From: an uncultured Verrucomicrobiota bacterium
GTDB lineage: Bacteria > Verrucomicrobiota > Kiritimatiellia > CAIVKH01
Assembly: GCA_937872895.1 (NCBI GenBank)
Contig: CALMUP010000020.1
Coordinates: forward strand, 29,970-93,969
Length of the DNA stretch: 64,000 nucleotides
Direction of reading: 5' to 3'
Shown here: piece after piece, positions 1-9,574 of the stretch
How positions within the stretch are numbered: the stretch's first letter is position 1
Layout of the letters: every line of letters begins with the position of its first letter
Notes under the pieces: generated by a model
What the model saw: only the letters and a program-made list of their open reading frames with translations
Database searches by the model: none
What the model was told of the DNA's origin: nothing
Program-made: the position numbers and the translations under genes

Positions 1-1087
1 CGCGTTTACGGCGCAACCCGGGATCGCCCGCGTGCTGGCCCAGGGTGAGACGAAGGGCAGCGTGCTGTTCGAGCGGGGCATCCAGGCGGATCTCCGCCTA
101 GTCCCGGCGGCGAGCTATGGCGCGGCCCTGCATTACTTCACCGGCAGCCAGGCCCACAACATCGCGATGCGCCGCCGGGCCCAGCAGCAGGGGCTGAAAC
201 TGAACGAGTACGGCGTATTCCGCGAAGAAACGCCCGTGGCCGGCGCGGACGAGGAGGGTATTTTCGCCGCGTTGGGTTTACCATGGATCCCGCCGGAGCA
301 ACGCGAGGACGCCGGCGAGATCGAGGCGGCGGAACAGGGGAAGCTGCCGAGGCTGATCGAGGAGTCGGACCTGCGGGGCGACCTCCACAACCACACCATC
401 TGGTCCGACGGTGCGCTGTCCATCGAGGCGATGGCCCGGCAGGCTGCCGCGCTGGGTTGGTCGTACATCGCGATCACCGACCATTCCAAGCGCCTGACCG
501 TGGCCAACGGACTGGACGAGCGCCGCCTGGATGAACAGCTCGAAGACGTCGCACGCGTCAATACCCTCGGCCTCGGCGTGCAGGTACTTTCCGGTTCGGA
601 AGTGGACATCCTCGAGGACGGCTCGCTTGATTTTTCCGACGACGTGCTCGCCCGGCTCGACGTGGTGGTCGTCGCGGTGCACAGCCGGTTCAAGCTCAAC
701 CGCGAGGCGCAGACCACCCGCATCCTCCGCGCGCTGGAACGGCCGCAGGTCTCGTTCCTCGCCCATCCCACCGGCCGCCTGTTGCTCGAGCGCGATCCGT
801 ACGAGGTCGACCTCGACCGCATCCTCGAGGCGATCCACGCCCGCGGTTGCTTCGTGGAAATCAATGCCCATCCGATGCGGCTCGACCTGAACGAGGTCTA
901 TGCCCGCCGCGCCCGCGAACGCGGCATTCCGGTGGTCATCAACAACGACGCGCACAGCCTTGCCGACTTCGCCCACCACCGCCACGGGATCCTGCAGGCC
1001 CGCCGCGCCTGGCTCGGCCGCGACGATGTGCTCAACACGCTGCCGCTGGACGCCCTGATGGCCCGGTTGCGCGCCACGCGCCGGTAG
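1..1087 (+). CDS. polX: DNA polymerase/3'-5' exonuclease PolX, C-terminal part (5' end outside window)
   Basis: Bacterial PolX joins a pol-beta-like polymerase to a PHP-domain phosphoesterase and acts in base-excision repair. The frame is open from base 2, so the visible GTG at 32 is internal and the gene starts upstream of the window. The beginning (GETKGSV, then GAALHYFTGSQAHN) is the palm/thumb of the polymerase domain. From about nt 370 a complete PHP domain follows: GDLHNHTIWSDG (metal-binding His pair and Asp), AITDHS, the glutamate in GSEVDI, VVVAVHSRF, FLAHPTGR, EINAHPMRLDL and VINNDAHS. All expected PHP metal ligands are present, so the exonuclease/phosphoesterase half should be active. 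The gene ends with a short basic tail. The next gene starts 55 bp downstream on the same strand. Family assignment is firm; the missing N-terminal helix-hairpin-helix region cannot be judged. Confidence 0.93.
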   Translation, partial: AFTAQPGIARVLAQGETKGSVLFERGIQADLRLVPAASYGAALHYFTGSQAHNIAMRRRAQQQGLKLNEYGVFREETPVAGADEEGIFAALGLPWIPPEQREDAGEIEAAEQGKLPRLIEESDLRGDLHNHTIWSDGALSIEAMARQAAALGWSYIAITDHSKRLTVANGLDERRLDEQLEDVARVNTLGLGVQVLSGSEVDILEDGSLDFSDDVLARLDVVVVAVHSRFKLNREAQTTRILRALERPQVSFLAHPTGRLLLERDPYEVDLDRILEAIHARGCFVEINAHPMRLDLNEVYARRARERGIPVVINNDAHSLADFAHHRHGILQARRAWLGRDDVLNTLPLDALMARLRATRR

Positions 1088-1142
1088 CGTCGTTCCGGAT
1101 CCGGGGTTGCACATCACCGGCTGAACCGGTACACAGGCGGGC

Positions 1143-2579
1143 ATGACGATGCTCCGAAAAGGTGATGTGATCGAACTGCCGGTGCTCGACACGGCCGAGG
1201 AGGATGCCTGCATGGGCCGCCTGCCCGAGGGCATGGTGGTGTTCGTGCGCGGGCCGGTGATGCCGGGCGATACGGTCCGTGCGGTGGTCACCAAGATCAA
1301 GAAGAACTACCTCGAGGCGCGCCTCGAAACGGTGCTCGTTCCCTCGCCCGACCGCGTCGCTCCGGTGTGTGCGCACTACGGGATCTGCGGCGGCTGCAAA
1401 TGGCAGCATGTCGCCTACCCGCGGCAGGCGGCGTTCAAGCAGAAGCTGGTGCAGGATGCGTTGCAGCGGATCGGCGGATTCAACGAGGTCGTGGTCGCTC
1501 CGCCCCGGGCCGCCACCGCCCCGTACCATTACCGCAACAAGGTGGACTTCACCTTCTCCAACGAACGGTTCATCCTTGAGGAGGAGTTGGGCATCGCCCC
1601 GGAGCAACGGACCAAGCCGTCCGACTTCGCGCTCGGCTTCCACCGTCCCCGCTGCTTCAACAAGATCATCGACATCGACCGCTGCCACATCGCCACCGAC
1701 CTCTCGAGCGGGGTGCTGGAGCAGACGCGCCGCTTTTTCCTCGCCCATCCGCGCCCGGCCTATTCCACCTTCACCCATGAAGGCTTCCTGCGCAACCTGG
1801 TGGTCCGGCATGCCGGGATCACCGGCCAGTGCATGGTCAACCTGATCACCAGTTGGCACGAACCGGAGTTGATGCGCGCCTATGCGGAGACCTTGCTCGC
1901 CGCGTTCCCGGATCAGCTCACGACCATCCTCAACAGCACGACCACGCGCAAGAACCTGGTCGCCTACGGCGAGGCCTCGGTGGTGCTGCACGGCTCCGGG
2001 GTGATCACCGAGGAGCTCGACGGCTTGTCGTTCGTCATCTCGCCGAATTCGTTTTTCCAGACCAACAGCGCGCAGGCGCTGGTGCTTTACCGCACCGTCG
2101 CGGAGATGGCCGGGCTGCGGCCGGACGATGTCCTGTTCGACCTCTATTGCGGCACCGGATCCATCACCCTGTTTGCCGGCCGGCACTGCCGTGCCGCGAT
2201 CGGTTTTGAACTGGAAGCCTCGGCGGTGGCCGATGCGGGGATCAATGCCGCGCGCAACGGGATGGCGCACTGTTCGTTCATCGCCACCGACATGAAACAC
2301 CTGCAGGCCGCGATGAACGGGACCGGGCACCGGCCCGACGTGGTCATCACCGATCCGCCGCGCGCCGGCATGCACGAGGACGCGGTGGCCACGTTGCGGG
2401 GGCTCGCGCCGCGCCGCATCATCTATGTCAGTTGCCATCCCGGAAGCCTGGCCCGCGACGCCAAGGCCTTGTGCGAGGGCGGGCTCTACCGGTTAGCCGC
2501 GGTGCAGCCGGTGGACCTGTTCCCGCAGACCTTCCATATCGAGAGCGTGGCCTGCCTCGAGCGAACATCCGGCGGGTGA
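1143..2579 (+). CDS. rlmD: 23S rRNA (uracil-5-)-methyltransferase, RlmD/RumA family
   Basis: SAM-dependent enzyme of the TrmA/RlmD family that makes 5-methyluridine in RNA. The 478-residue protein has an N-terminal TRAM domain (about residues 5-65, with FVRGPVMPGDTV and KKNYLEARL). An iron-sulfur cysteine cluster follows (C76, C82, C85 in VCAHYGICGGCKWQH, plus the Cys of DRCHI). The C-terminal Rossmann methyltransferase has FDLYCGTGSITL for SAM, DPPRAGMH, and the catalytic-cysteine motif YVSCHPGSLARD. Length and the [4Fe-4S] motif are typical of RlmD-like enzymes rather than plain TrmA. Which uridine is modified cannot be read from sequence. The gene follows polX on the same strand and may be cotranscribed. 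Its stop is 20 bp from the 3' end of the convergent M23 gene. The start is the first ATG in frame. Confidence 0.9.
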   Translation: MTMLRKGDVIELPVLDTAEEDACMGRLPEGMVVFVRGPVMPGDTVRAVVTKIKKNYLEARLETVLVPSPDRVAPVCAHYGICGGCKWQHVAYPRQAAFKQKLVQDALQRIGGFNEVVVAPPRAATAPYHYRNKVDFTFSNERFILEEELGIAPEQRTKPSDFALGFHRPRCFNKIIDIDRCHIATDLSSGVLEQTRRFFLAHPRPAYSTFTHEGFLRNLVVRHAGITGQCMVNLITSWHEPELMRAYAETLLAAFPDQLTTILNSTTTRKNLVAYGEASVVLHGSGVITEELDGLSFVISPNSFFQTNSAQALVLYRTVAEMAGLRPDDVLFDLYCGTGSITLFAGRHCRAAIGFELEASAVADAGINAARNGMAHCSFIATDMKHLQAAMNGTGHRPDVVITDPPRAGMHEDAVATLRGLAPRRIIYVSCHPGSLARDAKALCEGGLYRLAAVQPVDLFPQTFHIESVACLERTSGG

Positions 2580-2599
2580 AGCGGCCGGTGGGTGTGCGC

Positions 2600-3256
2600 T
2601 CAGCCGGGTTGCACGAGCAACGCGCGCAGGAAACGCTCCGGGTCAAACGACCGCCCTTGTTCGTCGAAGAACTCCAGGTGCAGGTGCGGGGCGATGGCCA
2701 TCCAGGTGCGCGCGTCGGCGGAGGAACTGGTCATGCCCATCGCACCGATGACCTGCCCGGCGGTGACCGGTGTTCCTTCCGCGACGACCGATGCCTCCAG
2801 GTGCGCGTACAATGAATAGAAGTGCGCGGTCGTTCCGGGCCAGCGATGGCGCAGGATCAGGTGACGGCCGAGGGTCGAGGTGGAGGCGTCATCGTGCCGT
2901 TCCGCGACCACGCCATCGGCCACGGCGTACAGGCGATCGCGCGGGATCCAGCCCGGCTCGTCCGATGGAATCTCCGTGCCGCGGGCGCAGTCGCTGAAGA
3001 CCACCCGGTGCAGGCGTCCATCTGGCTCGACATGGACCGGGGCGATGTCCAGGCCCCGGTGGAAACGCCGGCCGCAGTCACGGGTGAAGCCGGGACGTCC
3101 GTAGTCGGGATTCACGCGGGTGCGGGCGATGAAGCGGGCGGGGTCGGTAAACAAGGTTTGATTATCGGTCGGCCAGGCCAGGAACGGCGGTACGCCGTCC
3201 GGTAGCGCGATGAATACGGGGTCGGTTGTTCGCGCGGGTGCGGGCATGTCGGTCAC
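2600..3256 (-). CDS. M23-family (LytM-like) metallopeptidase
   Basis: Predicted zinc peptidase of the LytM/NlpD family, which usually cut peptidoglycan cross-bridges or act as activators. The 218-aa protein has the full M23 signature: H66 and D70 in RRFHRGLDIAP, then YSLYAHLE, then H191 and H193 in APHLHLEFF. Catalysis therefore looks intact. No clear signal peptide is visible (the start is polar, MTDMPAPART), which is unusual for an enzyme expected in the envelope. It may use a non-classical route, an unrecognised upstream start, or act on another peptide. The ATG overlaps the stop of the upstream secreted-protein gene by 4 nt, so the two are translationally coupled. It is the last gene of a four-gene minus-strand operon (5286 down to 2600). 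Confidence 0.82.
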   Translation of the reverse strand: MTDMPAPARTTDPVFIALPDGVPPFLAWPTDNQTLFTDPARFIARTRVNPDYGRPGFTRDCGRRFHRGLDIAPVHVEPDGRLHRVVFSDCARGTEIPSDEPGWIPRDRLYAVADGVVAERHDDASTSTLGRHLILRHRWPGTTAHFYSLYAHLEASVVAEGTPVTAGQVIGAMGMTSSSADARTWMAIAPHLHLEFFDEQGRSFDPERFLRALLVQPG

Positions 3257-3828
3257 GGGGCGATCATATCGAGGTTCGCCTCGATCAGGCGGCCCATGCC
3301 TTCGACTTCCCCGGTGAGCATCAGGCGCCAGGCGTCGTTGAAGGATTTCAATGAAATGGCGGTCACCTGGCTGATCCGCGAGCCGAGCACGTCCACTTCC
3401 ATCCGGTACACCACGTGGGCCAGGTCGCCTTCGCGGACGTGGCCGATCGGGGTCACCTCGGCCCCGGCCATCGACGTTTGCAGCATCGGGTTCTGTTCAA
3501 ACAGCCAGCCCATGAACCGGGCGAAAAAGGCCTCGTCGGTCATCGCCCGCAGCCCGTCGATGCCGTCTTCGCCGGCGATCTGGCGCAGGTTCATCAGGTC
3601 GGCGCGCGGATCCTTGATGGCCATGCCTTTTTCGATGACCGGGAGCATTGTCGCCTTGAAGGCGGCCAACTCGTCCGGGTGCATGCTGGCCGCGACGGCG
3701 TTCAAATCCCCGTTGCGGAATGCGGCGAAATAGTCGGCAGCGGCCTGTTCCGGGGTCGTGGCGAACGCGTTCAGGTTGCATAGCGCGACCACGGCAAGGC
3801 CGGCGAACAGGCGGTGAAGGGCATTCAT
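3253..3828 (-). CDS. Secreted protein of unknown function
   Basis: A 191-aa protein with a classical signal peptide: MNALHRLF followed by a hydrophobic stretch and a probable cleavage near NAFA-TT at about residue 23. The mature part is mostly alpha-helical at the start (PEQAAADYFAAFRNGDLNAVAASMHPDEL), like the NTF2/SnoaL-type accumulation domains often found in small secreted bacterial proteins. The C-terminal half shows alternating beta pattern (HVVYRMEVDVLGSRISQVTAISLKSF). I do not recognise a named family. An AAGGA element about 9 nt upstream of the ATG supports the start. The start overlaps the end of the upstream HNH gene by 4 nt and the stop overlaps the M23 gene by 4 nt, so it belongs to the same operon. 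A role beside the M23 peptidase in the periplasm is inference only. Confidence 0.75.
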   Translation of the reverse strand: MNALHRLFAGLAVVALCNLNAFATTPEQAAADYFAAFRNGDLNAVAASMHPDELAAFKATMLPVIEKGMAIKDPRADLMNLRQIAGEDGIDGLRAMTDEAFFARFMGWLFEQNPMLQTSMAGAEVTPIGHVREGDLAHVVYRMEVDVLGSRISQVTAISLKSFNDAWRLMLTGEVEGMGRLIEANLDMIAP

Positions 3829-4238
3829 GGGTCTTCGTTCCTTGGATCAGGCGATTCGGGCGGCGGTTTGGGCAGCAGGGCATCGAGTCCGGAAAAGGGC
3901 GAGAAAATGGATGTGGAGGGCTCGAACGACTCGGCGTGTCCGCCGTCGCGGTGGCGCGCGGTGAGTGACTTCTCGTGCTCGTGGTCGTGGCAATAGACGC
4001 ACAACAGTTCCCAGTTGCTTCCGTCCGGCGGGTTGTTGTCGTGGTTGTGGTCGCGGTGGTGGACGGTCAGTTCCTTCAGGCGTTTGCCCGAGAACGAGCG
4101 GGCGCAGCGTGCACACACATGCGGGAACAGGGCGAGTGCGCGTTCGCGGTAACCGGCCCGGCGGGCGGCCGCATCGCGGCGCAATTCGGCGACCAGTTGG
4201 GCTTGGCGCTGGGGATCGGTCGGGGGACGGGGTTTCAT
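3825..4238 (-). CDS. YajD-like HNH nuclease family protein
   Basis: Short HNH-fold protein (137 aa) resembling E. coli YajD. The zinc-binding cysteines CARC and CVYC flank the HNH core LTVHHRDHNHDNNPPDGSNWELLCVYCHDHEHE. The tandem HH, the Asn of SNWELL and the His of CHDHEHE occupy the usual HNH positions. YajD-type proteins are predicted endonucleases with poorly known physiological roles. The C-terminal 35 residues are proline-rich and unstructured. The gene lies 10 bp downstream of the SH3-like membrane protein and overlaps the next gene by 4 nt. A DNA- or RNA-cutting activity is expected from the family; the link to its envelope-protein neighbours is not explained by sequence. Confidence 0.82.
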   Translation of the reverse strand: MKPRPPTDPQRQAQLVAELRRDAAARRAGYRERALALFPHVCARCARSFSGKRLKELTVHHRDHNHDNNPPDGSNWELLCVYCHDHEHEKSLTARHRDGGHAESFEPSTSIFSPFSGLDALLPKPPPESPDPRNEDP

Positions 4239-4248
4239 GGCGACGGGA

Positions 4249-5286
4249 TCAAAACACCTTGAAGCCCTTGCTTTCGCTGTACTCGGCGATGCGGCGGTTG
4301 GTCAGTGCATCACGGAGGTCCACCCAGTACAGGCGCGATCCGCGCTGGTGGCCGCAGTAATACGCCAGCAGCCGGCACTGGCCCTCGATTGCGGCAGGAT
4401 CGGCTATGCGCCACTCGTACATATCCACCAACACCTCGTTCTTGGATGGATCGATGGCGACCACGAAGCCGGTGTCCATCAATGCTTCCGTCTCGCGTTC
4501 GATGATCGCCTTGCTTTCAGGTTTCAGCGTAAACGAGGCGAACTTCGGGATCCAGCCGAACACCTTCGCATTCATGTCGCCGACCTTGATGCAGACCCAT
4601 GCGTTGGTTTCGGCAACGACATGCACCAATTGCCCGCGGTAGAGATCGGCACCGGGAATCGTGGCAAAATGGCGACCCGGGCCGTAGCGGGCGGTCAGTC
4701 GGTCGGACGAGAAGCGGCGTGTTTCCTGCACCTGGGTCGAGGGCGGGGTGAGGAGGACGCGTTCGAGGGTGGGTGGGGCGTCCTTCACATGTCCCGCTCG
4801 TACGGCGTTCTCGGCGATGGTGCTGCTGAACGCATCCGGGAACAAGGTGGCCTGCGAGGCCTCGTCGATCTCGTCGCGCTGAATGGTGATCAGTCCGTCC
4901 GGCGTGGACAACACAAGCCCGGTCGCGGTAAAACGGAGCAGTTCGCCTTCGGCGCGGCCACCGCGCTTCTTGATCACGCGCAGCGGTGACCCGGGAGTCG
5001 GTGCTGCAAAGACAGATTGCACCGTTTTATAGACCGCCTCAAACTGGTCCTGCTCACGCGGGTCGTCAAAGACCTCGGGGATCGCCGGGGCTTTCGGGAT
5101 GACGGCTTCCGTCGATACGGTGGCCGGTTGGTTGGTCGGTGCGGTTTCCGGGGTGGATTCCGCGGTCTTTTTCCCGCCGCCCTGCTGGAGGAGGATGAAC
5201 CCGATGGCCGCGACAACCACCAGCGCCCCGACGATCATCGGGGTGTTGTCCTTCTTTTTTTTCCTTACCGTTCGGTAAACGACCAT
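4249..5286 (-). CDS. Membrane-anchored protein with SH3-like domain
   Basis: A 345-aa protein starting with a positively charged run (VRKKKKD) and a single transmembrane helix at about residues 17-35, so most of it probably faces the periplasm. A low-complexity Thr/Pro/Ala linker (about 38-70) follows. Then comes a short Sm/SH3-like beta segment ([22 protein letters not shown]), a region with the look of a bacterial SH3 domain (about 190-250: [28 protein letters not shown] ending VFGWIPKF, quoted in parts), and a C-terminal alpha/beta region ending KGFKVF. Bacterial SH3 domains often bind cell-wall peptides, which would fit the M23 peptidase at the end of this operon. It is the first gene of the minus-strand operon and diverges from ilvD. 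I cannot assign a function. Confidence 0.7.
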   Translation of the reverse strand: MVVYRTVRKKKKDNTPMIVGALVVVAAIGFILLQQGGGKKTAESTPETAPTNQPATVSTEAVIPKAPAIPEVFDDPREQDQFEAVYKTVQSVFAAPTPGSPLRVIKKRGGRAEGELLRFTATGLVLSTPDGLITIQRDEIDEASQATLFPDAFSSTIAENAVRAGHVKDAPPTLERVLLTPPSTQVQETRRFSSDRLTARYGPGRHFATIPGADLYRGQLVHVVAETNAWVCIKVGDMNAKVFGWIPKFASFTLKPESKAIIERETEALMDTGFVVAIDPSKNEVLVDMYEWRIADPAAIEGQCRLLAYYCGHQRGSRLYWVDLRDALTNRRIAEYSESKGFKVF

Positions 5287-5374
5287 GGAAGACCTCGTTA
5301 GCGCGGATTTTTGCTGGCTTGACGATTACCCGCAAACGTTGACACTGATAGGTTCATTATCCGGAGAACGTCGC

Positions 5375-7096
5375 GTGAGTAAAACCAAAAAAACATCTGT
5401 CCGTCCTTGTTCCCTTGACCGCTGCCACTCCTGCCAGCTCGTGGAGGGGGCCGAGCGCGCTCCCAGCCGTGCCATGCTGCACGCGGTGGGATTCACCGAC
5501 AAGGATTTTAAGAAGAACCAGGTGGGTATTGCTTCTACTTGGAGCATGGTAACCCCGTGCAACATGCATATCGACAAACTGGCCCGCGAAGCGGCCAAGG
5601 GCGTCGACAACGCGGGCGGGAAGGCGGTGATCTTCAACACCATCACCATCTCCGACGGCATCTCGATGGGCACCGAGGGCATGAAATATTCGCTGGTGTC
5701 GCGCGAGGTGATCGCCGACTCGATCGAGGCGGTGGTCGGTTGCGAGGGCTTTGACGGATTCGTGGCCATCGGCGGCTGCGACAAGAACATGCCGGGCTGC
5801 ATGATGGCCATGGCCCGCCTGAACCGCCCTTCGGTGTTTGTCTACGGCGGCACCATCCTGCCCGGCAAGCACAAGGGCAAGAACGTGGACATCGTCTCGG
5901 TCTTCGAGGCGGTGGGGGCGCATGCCCGCGGCGACATCGACGACCGCGAACTGAAACAGATCGAGGCGACGGCCATCCCGGGCGCCGGTTCCTGCGGCGG
6001 CATGTACACCGCGAACACGATGGCCTCGGCCATCGAGGCGCTGGGCATGAGCCTGCCGAACAGTTCCGCGCAGGCCGCGATTTCCCCGGCCAAGCGGCTC
6101 GATTGCCGCAACGCCGGCCAGGCCGTGCTGAACCTGATCAAGCGCGGCATCACCCCGCGCGACATCCTGAGCCGCGAGGCCTTCGAGAATGCCATCGCCC
6201 TGATCATGGCGCTCGGCGGCTCGACCAACGCGGTCATGCACCTGCTGGCCATCGCGCACAGTGCGAAGGTGCCGCTCCACATCGATGACTTCACCCGCAT
6301 CGGGCGCAAGGTGCCGGTGCTGGCCGACCTGAAGCCGAGCGGCCGTTTCGTCATGGCCGAACTGGTGAAGATCGGCGGCACGGTTCCGCTGATGAAAACC
6401 CTGGTCGAGGAAGGACTGATGCACGGCGACTGCCTGACCGTGACCGGCAAGACCTTGAAGGAAAACCTGAAGGGCGCGAAGCCGTATCCGAAGAAGCAGG
6501 AAATCATTCGCCCGATGAACAACCCGATCAAGAAGGACGGCCACCTGGTCATCCTGTACGGCAACCTTGCGACGACCGGTGCGGTGGCCAAGATCTCGGG
6601 CAAGGAAGGGCTTCGCTTCACCGGCCGCGCCCGCGTGTTCCACTCCGAGGAGACGGCGTTGAAGGCGATCCTCGACGGCACGGTGGTGAAGGGCGACGTG
6701 ATCGTGATCCGGTACGAGGGTCCGCGCGGCGGTCCGGGCATGCGCGAAATGCTCGCGCCCACCTCGGCGGTCATGGGCAAGGGTCTCGGCAAGGACGTGG
6801 CGCTCATCACCGACGGTCGGTTCTCGGGCGGCAGCCATGGATTCGTGGTGGGCCACATCACACCGGAAGCCTACGTCGGTGGTCCGCTGGCCATCGTGAA
6901 GGACGGCGATGCGATCACCATCGATGCGGAGAAGCGCGAGCTGAACCTCGAGGTGTCCGCTGCGGAAATCAAGAAGCGGCTGAAGGCATGGAAACGCCCG
7001 GCCCCCCGTTACACCGATGGTTTGCTGGCGAAGTATGCCTCCCATGTGACGTCGGCGTCGCTCGGTGCGGTGACCGACATGAACCTGGATCTGTAA
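5375..7096 (+). CDS. ilvD: Dihydroxy-acid dehydratase
   Basis: IlvD dehydrates 2,3-dihydroxy-isovalerate and 2,3-dihydroxy-3-methylvalerate to the 2-keto acids in valine and isoleucine synthesis (and feeds leucine and pantothenate). Family signatures are clear: [14 protein letters not shown] with cluster cysteines, [26 protein letters not shown], and [16 protein letters not shown] near the C terminus. I chose the GTG at 5375 rather than the upstream in-frame ATG at 5285. It has GGAG 8 nt upstream, it gives 573 aa (close to the family norm), and the 30 extra residues look non-coding and would overlap the divergent gene. The gene stands alone: no ilvBNC or leu genes are in the window. The convergent SGNH-TPR gene ends 11 bp downstream. 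Confidence 0.95.
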   Translation: MSKTKKTSVRPCSLDRCHSCQLVEGAERAPSRAMLHAVGFTDKDFKKNQVGIASTWSMVTPCNMHIDKLAREAAKGVDNAGGKAVIFNTITISDGISMGTEGMKYSLVSREVIADSIEAVVGCEGFDGFVAIGGCDKNMPGCMMAMARLNRPSVFVYGGTILPGKHKGKNVDIVSVFEAVGAHARGDIDDRELKQIEATAIPGAGSCGGMYTANTMASAIEALGMSLPNSSAQAAISPAKRLDCRNAGQAVLNLIKRGITPRDILSREAFENAIALIMALGGSTNAVMHLLAIAHSAKVPLHIDDFTRIGRKVPVLADLKPSGRFVMAELVKIGGTVPLMKTLVEEGLMHGDCLTVTGKTLKENLKGAKPYPKKQEIIRPMNNPIKKDGHLVILYGNLATTGAVAKISGKEGLRFTGRARVFHSEETALKAILDGTVVKGDVIVIRYEGPRGGPGMREMLAPTSAVMGKGLGKDVALITDGRFSGGSHGFVVGHITPEAYVGGPLAIVKDGDAITIDAEKRELNLEVSAAEIKKRLKAWKRPAPRYTDGLLAKYASHVTSASLGAVTDMNLDL

Positions 7097-7107
7097 CGCC
7101 CGCGGGC

Positions 7108-9573
7108 CTAGCGCCGGATCACGCCGCCCTGTTTGAACAGGGCGCGCGCCTGTTCCAGTTGGTCGAGCAAGGCCGGGTCGGCCCGGTTGGCCGGGTCGGC
7201 CAAGGCCCGGGTCACTTCCGCCACCGCCTCGCCATGGCGTCCTGACGCGGCCAATGCCGCTGCGCGCACGAGATGGGTGTATCCCTGCGCCTCACCCGTA
7301 TCCATGGGCACGGCCTGCAGCAGGGCCAGCGCCCGCTCCGTATCCAGCACCAAAGGGTCGGTTGCCAACAGCCAGGCGAGGGCGCGCCGGGTGGCTGCGG
7401 GCTCGGTGAGCAGCGGCAGGGCCCTGGTGTAGGCGTCGACCGCGTCGCGTGTGCGGTTCACCTCGTCGTACCAGTCCCCGAGCTGGCCCCAGCCTTCGCC
7501 CTGCCACGGCTCAACGGCGAGCCAGCGTTCCGCGAAGGCGATGGCGCTGATCAGGTCGCCGTTGCGCTGGCTGAGCAGGGCGAGTTGGCGCAGGACCGGT
7601 CCGTGGTTCGGATGCCGGTCGGCCAGCGCGCGCAGGGTCGATCCCGCCTCATCCCAGCGGCGCTGGAACATCAGCAGGTTCACCCACTTGAGTTGCTGCT
7701 CCGGGTCCGGCGAGGAGCGCAGGTGGTCGAGCAACCGGTCCGCCTCCGCGCTGTTGCCGTCGAGGGCGAGCAGGATGCCGTATTCCTCGGCGATCCACGT
7801 TTCGCCCGGATGGCTGCGCACCAGCTGTTCGAAGCGTTCGGCGGCCTCGGCGCGTTGTCCGTTCTGGGCGAGGCGTGACGCGAGCAGGACCTGCAGGCGG
7901 GTGCGCTCCGGATAACGCGCGGCGGTTCGTTGCAGGAGGTCGAGTGACTCGGCCCGGTAGCCGGCGGCGAGCAGGGTTTCCGAGGCGCTGATCAGTAAGT
8001 CTGCGGGCAGTTCACCCAGCGCGGGGGCGTCGCGGGTCATCGTGTCCCATGCGTTGTCGGTACGCCCGTGGATGGCTTCGAGGATGACCAGCCAGCTCCG
8101 CACATCGGCGCGGTGCGGGATCAGGGTATGCAAACGACGCAGCCACGTCTCGGCCTCGTGGAGGCGGTTGCCGGCGAGCAAGGCGCGGGCCGCTTGCTGG
8201 GGCAGGTGCAGGTCGTCGGGGAAGCGTTCCGCCGTGTCCCGGTAAGTGGCCATCAGGTCGTCGAGCGGAAGGGCGCGGGTGGCGGCCATCCATTCCGCGC
8301 GCTGGTGGGTCCAGCGGACCATGCGGGCGGTGTGATCGGCCGTGCCGGAGAAGGGGGGGCGGGCCGCGCGTTCAAGCATGATCTCGGCGAGGTCGAGGGC
8401 GTTGTAGGGATTCCAGAGCAGGCGCTGCTTGATGTCGTCGAGGGTGGGCGTGCCGGCGCGGACCGGCGGGAGGGCGCGATCGATGGCCGACGCCCAAGTG
8501 ACGGCCAGGTGGTAACCGCCGTCGAGCGAAACATGGACGTGATCGATGAAGGTCTCGTTGCCGGTGAGGCCGCGCGCGGCGAAGTCGGCCTCGGCATCGA
8601 CCAGCACGACGCCGGGGCGCGTTGCCGCGTGGCGGCGGATGATGGCGTTGATGGCGGCATCGGCCCGGAAGCGGAGCGTATCGGCCTCGTTCGCGGCCCG
8701 CCAGGCCTCGATTGATGACTCGGTAGGCGCGGGCGAGCCGTCGAGCGGAGCCTGGTCGGTCAGGTTCACCGCGACCGTGCTGAGCACCGGGATTGCACCG
8801 GAACGAAACACCGCGTCGAGGATGGCGCCGAGATTTCGGTCAAAGCCCGTGCGGACCGACTCGAGGCGCGGGTCGTCCGCGGCCACCCGGTGTTCCAGGA
8901 ACATTTCCATGCCCTGCCAGACCTGGCGGTCGCCGCCGTGGATCGAATGGCCCGCTGCCCGCAGGGCTCCGGCCAGGCGCAGGCGCGAGGCCAGCACGCG
9001 GGCGCGGTTCCACCAGGGGGCGGCATGGTCGGAAAACACGGTGCCGGGTCCGAACGGTCCGACCACTTCGTTGTTGCCGATGTAGAGCACGACGATGTCG
9101 GGCTGCAGGCGGGGCAGTTCGCGGGCGATCTCGCGGATGACATGGGCGTTGATCGCGGTCATGGCGGCGTTGATGACCCGGACCTTCCGGCCGGGATGGC
9201 GGGCGGCGAGCAGCAGTTCGAGTTGGCGGGCCGGGCCGTAGGCGGGCTCCGGTTCACCCATCGCAGCGGATTCGCCGAGCACGACAACGCGCAACTCGTC
9301 GGCGGATTTGGTGCGCGGCACGAGGATCGGCGCGGGGGCGCGCGACACCGCCGGATCGAAAAACCGGTAACCGAAGACCTGGTTGTCGATCCACACCGGC
9401 TGATCACCGTGGTGCGCGGCGAGCAGGAACCGGGTCGGGGTACCCCAACCGGCCAGATGGCAAAGGCCCTCGAGCAGGGCCAGCGCGAGGACCGGCGCGC
9501 CCAGCGCCAGGGCAAGGCGGCGGAGATGGAGAAGACGGCGGGACGCAGGACGCGTAGAGGCGGGCGAGGTCAT
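7108..9573 (-). CDS. SGNH-hydrolase-like protein fused to tetratricopeptide repeats
   Basis: An 821-aa protein. An N-terminal membrane anchor or signal (about residues 18-42, hydrophobic LALALGAPVLALALLEGL) precedes an SGNH/GDSL hydrolase-like domain. Block I is GESAAMGEP (nucleophile Ser), block III reads YIGNNEVVGPFG (Asn), and block V is DHVHVSLDG (Asp/His pair), so the catalytic set appears intact. From about residue 420 the rest is a long alpha-helical array with TPR spacing (repeated W/L..A..L..AG pattern, e.g. ERFEQLVRSHPGETW and AIAFAERWLAVEPWQGEGW). Such hydrolases act on acyl or acetyl esters of envelope sugars and peptides; substrate unknown. It is the last gene of the ligA operon, starting 1 bp after the ATP-grasp gene stop. 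The coupling suggests a common pathway (inference). Confidence 0.78.
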   Translation of the reverse strand: MTSPASTRPASRRLLHLRRLALALGAPVLALALLEGLCHLAGWGTPTRFLLAAHHGDQPVWIDNQVFGYRFFDPAVSRAPAPILVPRTKSADELRVVVLGESAAMGEPEPAYGPARQLELLLAARHPGRKVRVINAAMTAINAHVIREIARELPRLQPDIVVLYIGNNEVVGPFGPGTVFSDHAAPWWNRARVLASRLRLAGALRAAGHSIHGGDRQVWQGMEMFLEHRVAADDPRLESVRTGFDRNLGAILDAVFRSGAIPVLSTVAVNLTDQAPLDGSPAPTESSIEAWRAANEADTLRFRADAAINAIIRRHAATRPGVVLVDAEADFAARGLTGNETFIDHVHVSLDGGYHLAVTWASAIDRALPPVRAGTPTLDDIKQRLLWNPYNALDLAEIMLERAARPPFSGTADHTARMVRWTHQRAEWMAATRALPLDDLMATYRDTAERFPDDLHLPQQAARALLAGNRLHEAETWLRRLHTLIPHRADVRSWLVILEAIHGRTDNAWDTMTRDAPALGELPADLLISASETLLAAGYRAESLDLLQRTAARYPERTRLQVLLASRLAQNGQRAEAAERFEQLVRSHPGETWIAEEYGILLALDGNSAEADRLLDHLRSSPDPEQQLKWVNLLMFQRRWDEAGSTLRALADRHPNHGPVLRQLALLSQRNGDLISAIAFAERWLAVEPWQGEGWGQLGDWYDEVNRTRDAVDAYTRALPLLTEPAATRRALAWLLATDPLVLDTERALALLQAVPMDTGEAQGYTHLVRAAALAASGRHGEAVAEVTRALADPANRADPALLDQLEQARALFKQGGVIRR

Positions 9574-9574
9574 G

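Noticed and set aside
5319..5347. Sigma-70 promoter for ilvD (TTGACG or TTGACA in the divergent gap)
   Set aside because: No acceptable -10 box at 16-18 bp from either hexamer.
5285..5374. Upstream ATG for ilvD
   Set aside because: It would overlap the divergent gene start, lacks a ribosome-binding site, and adds 30 residues not seen in the family.
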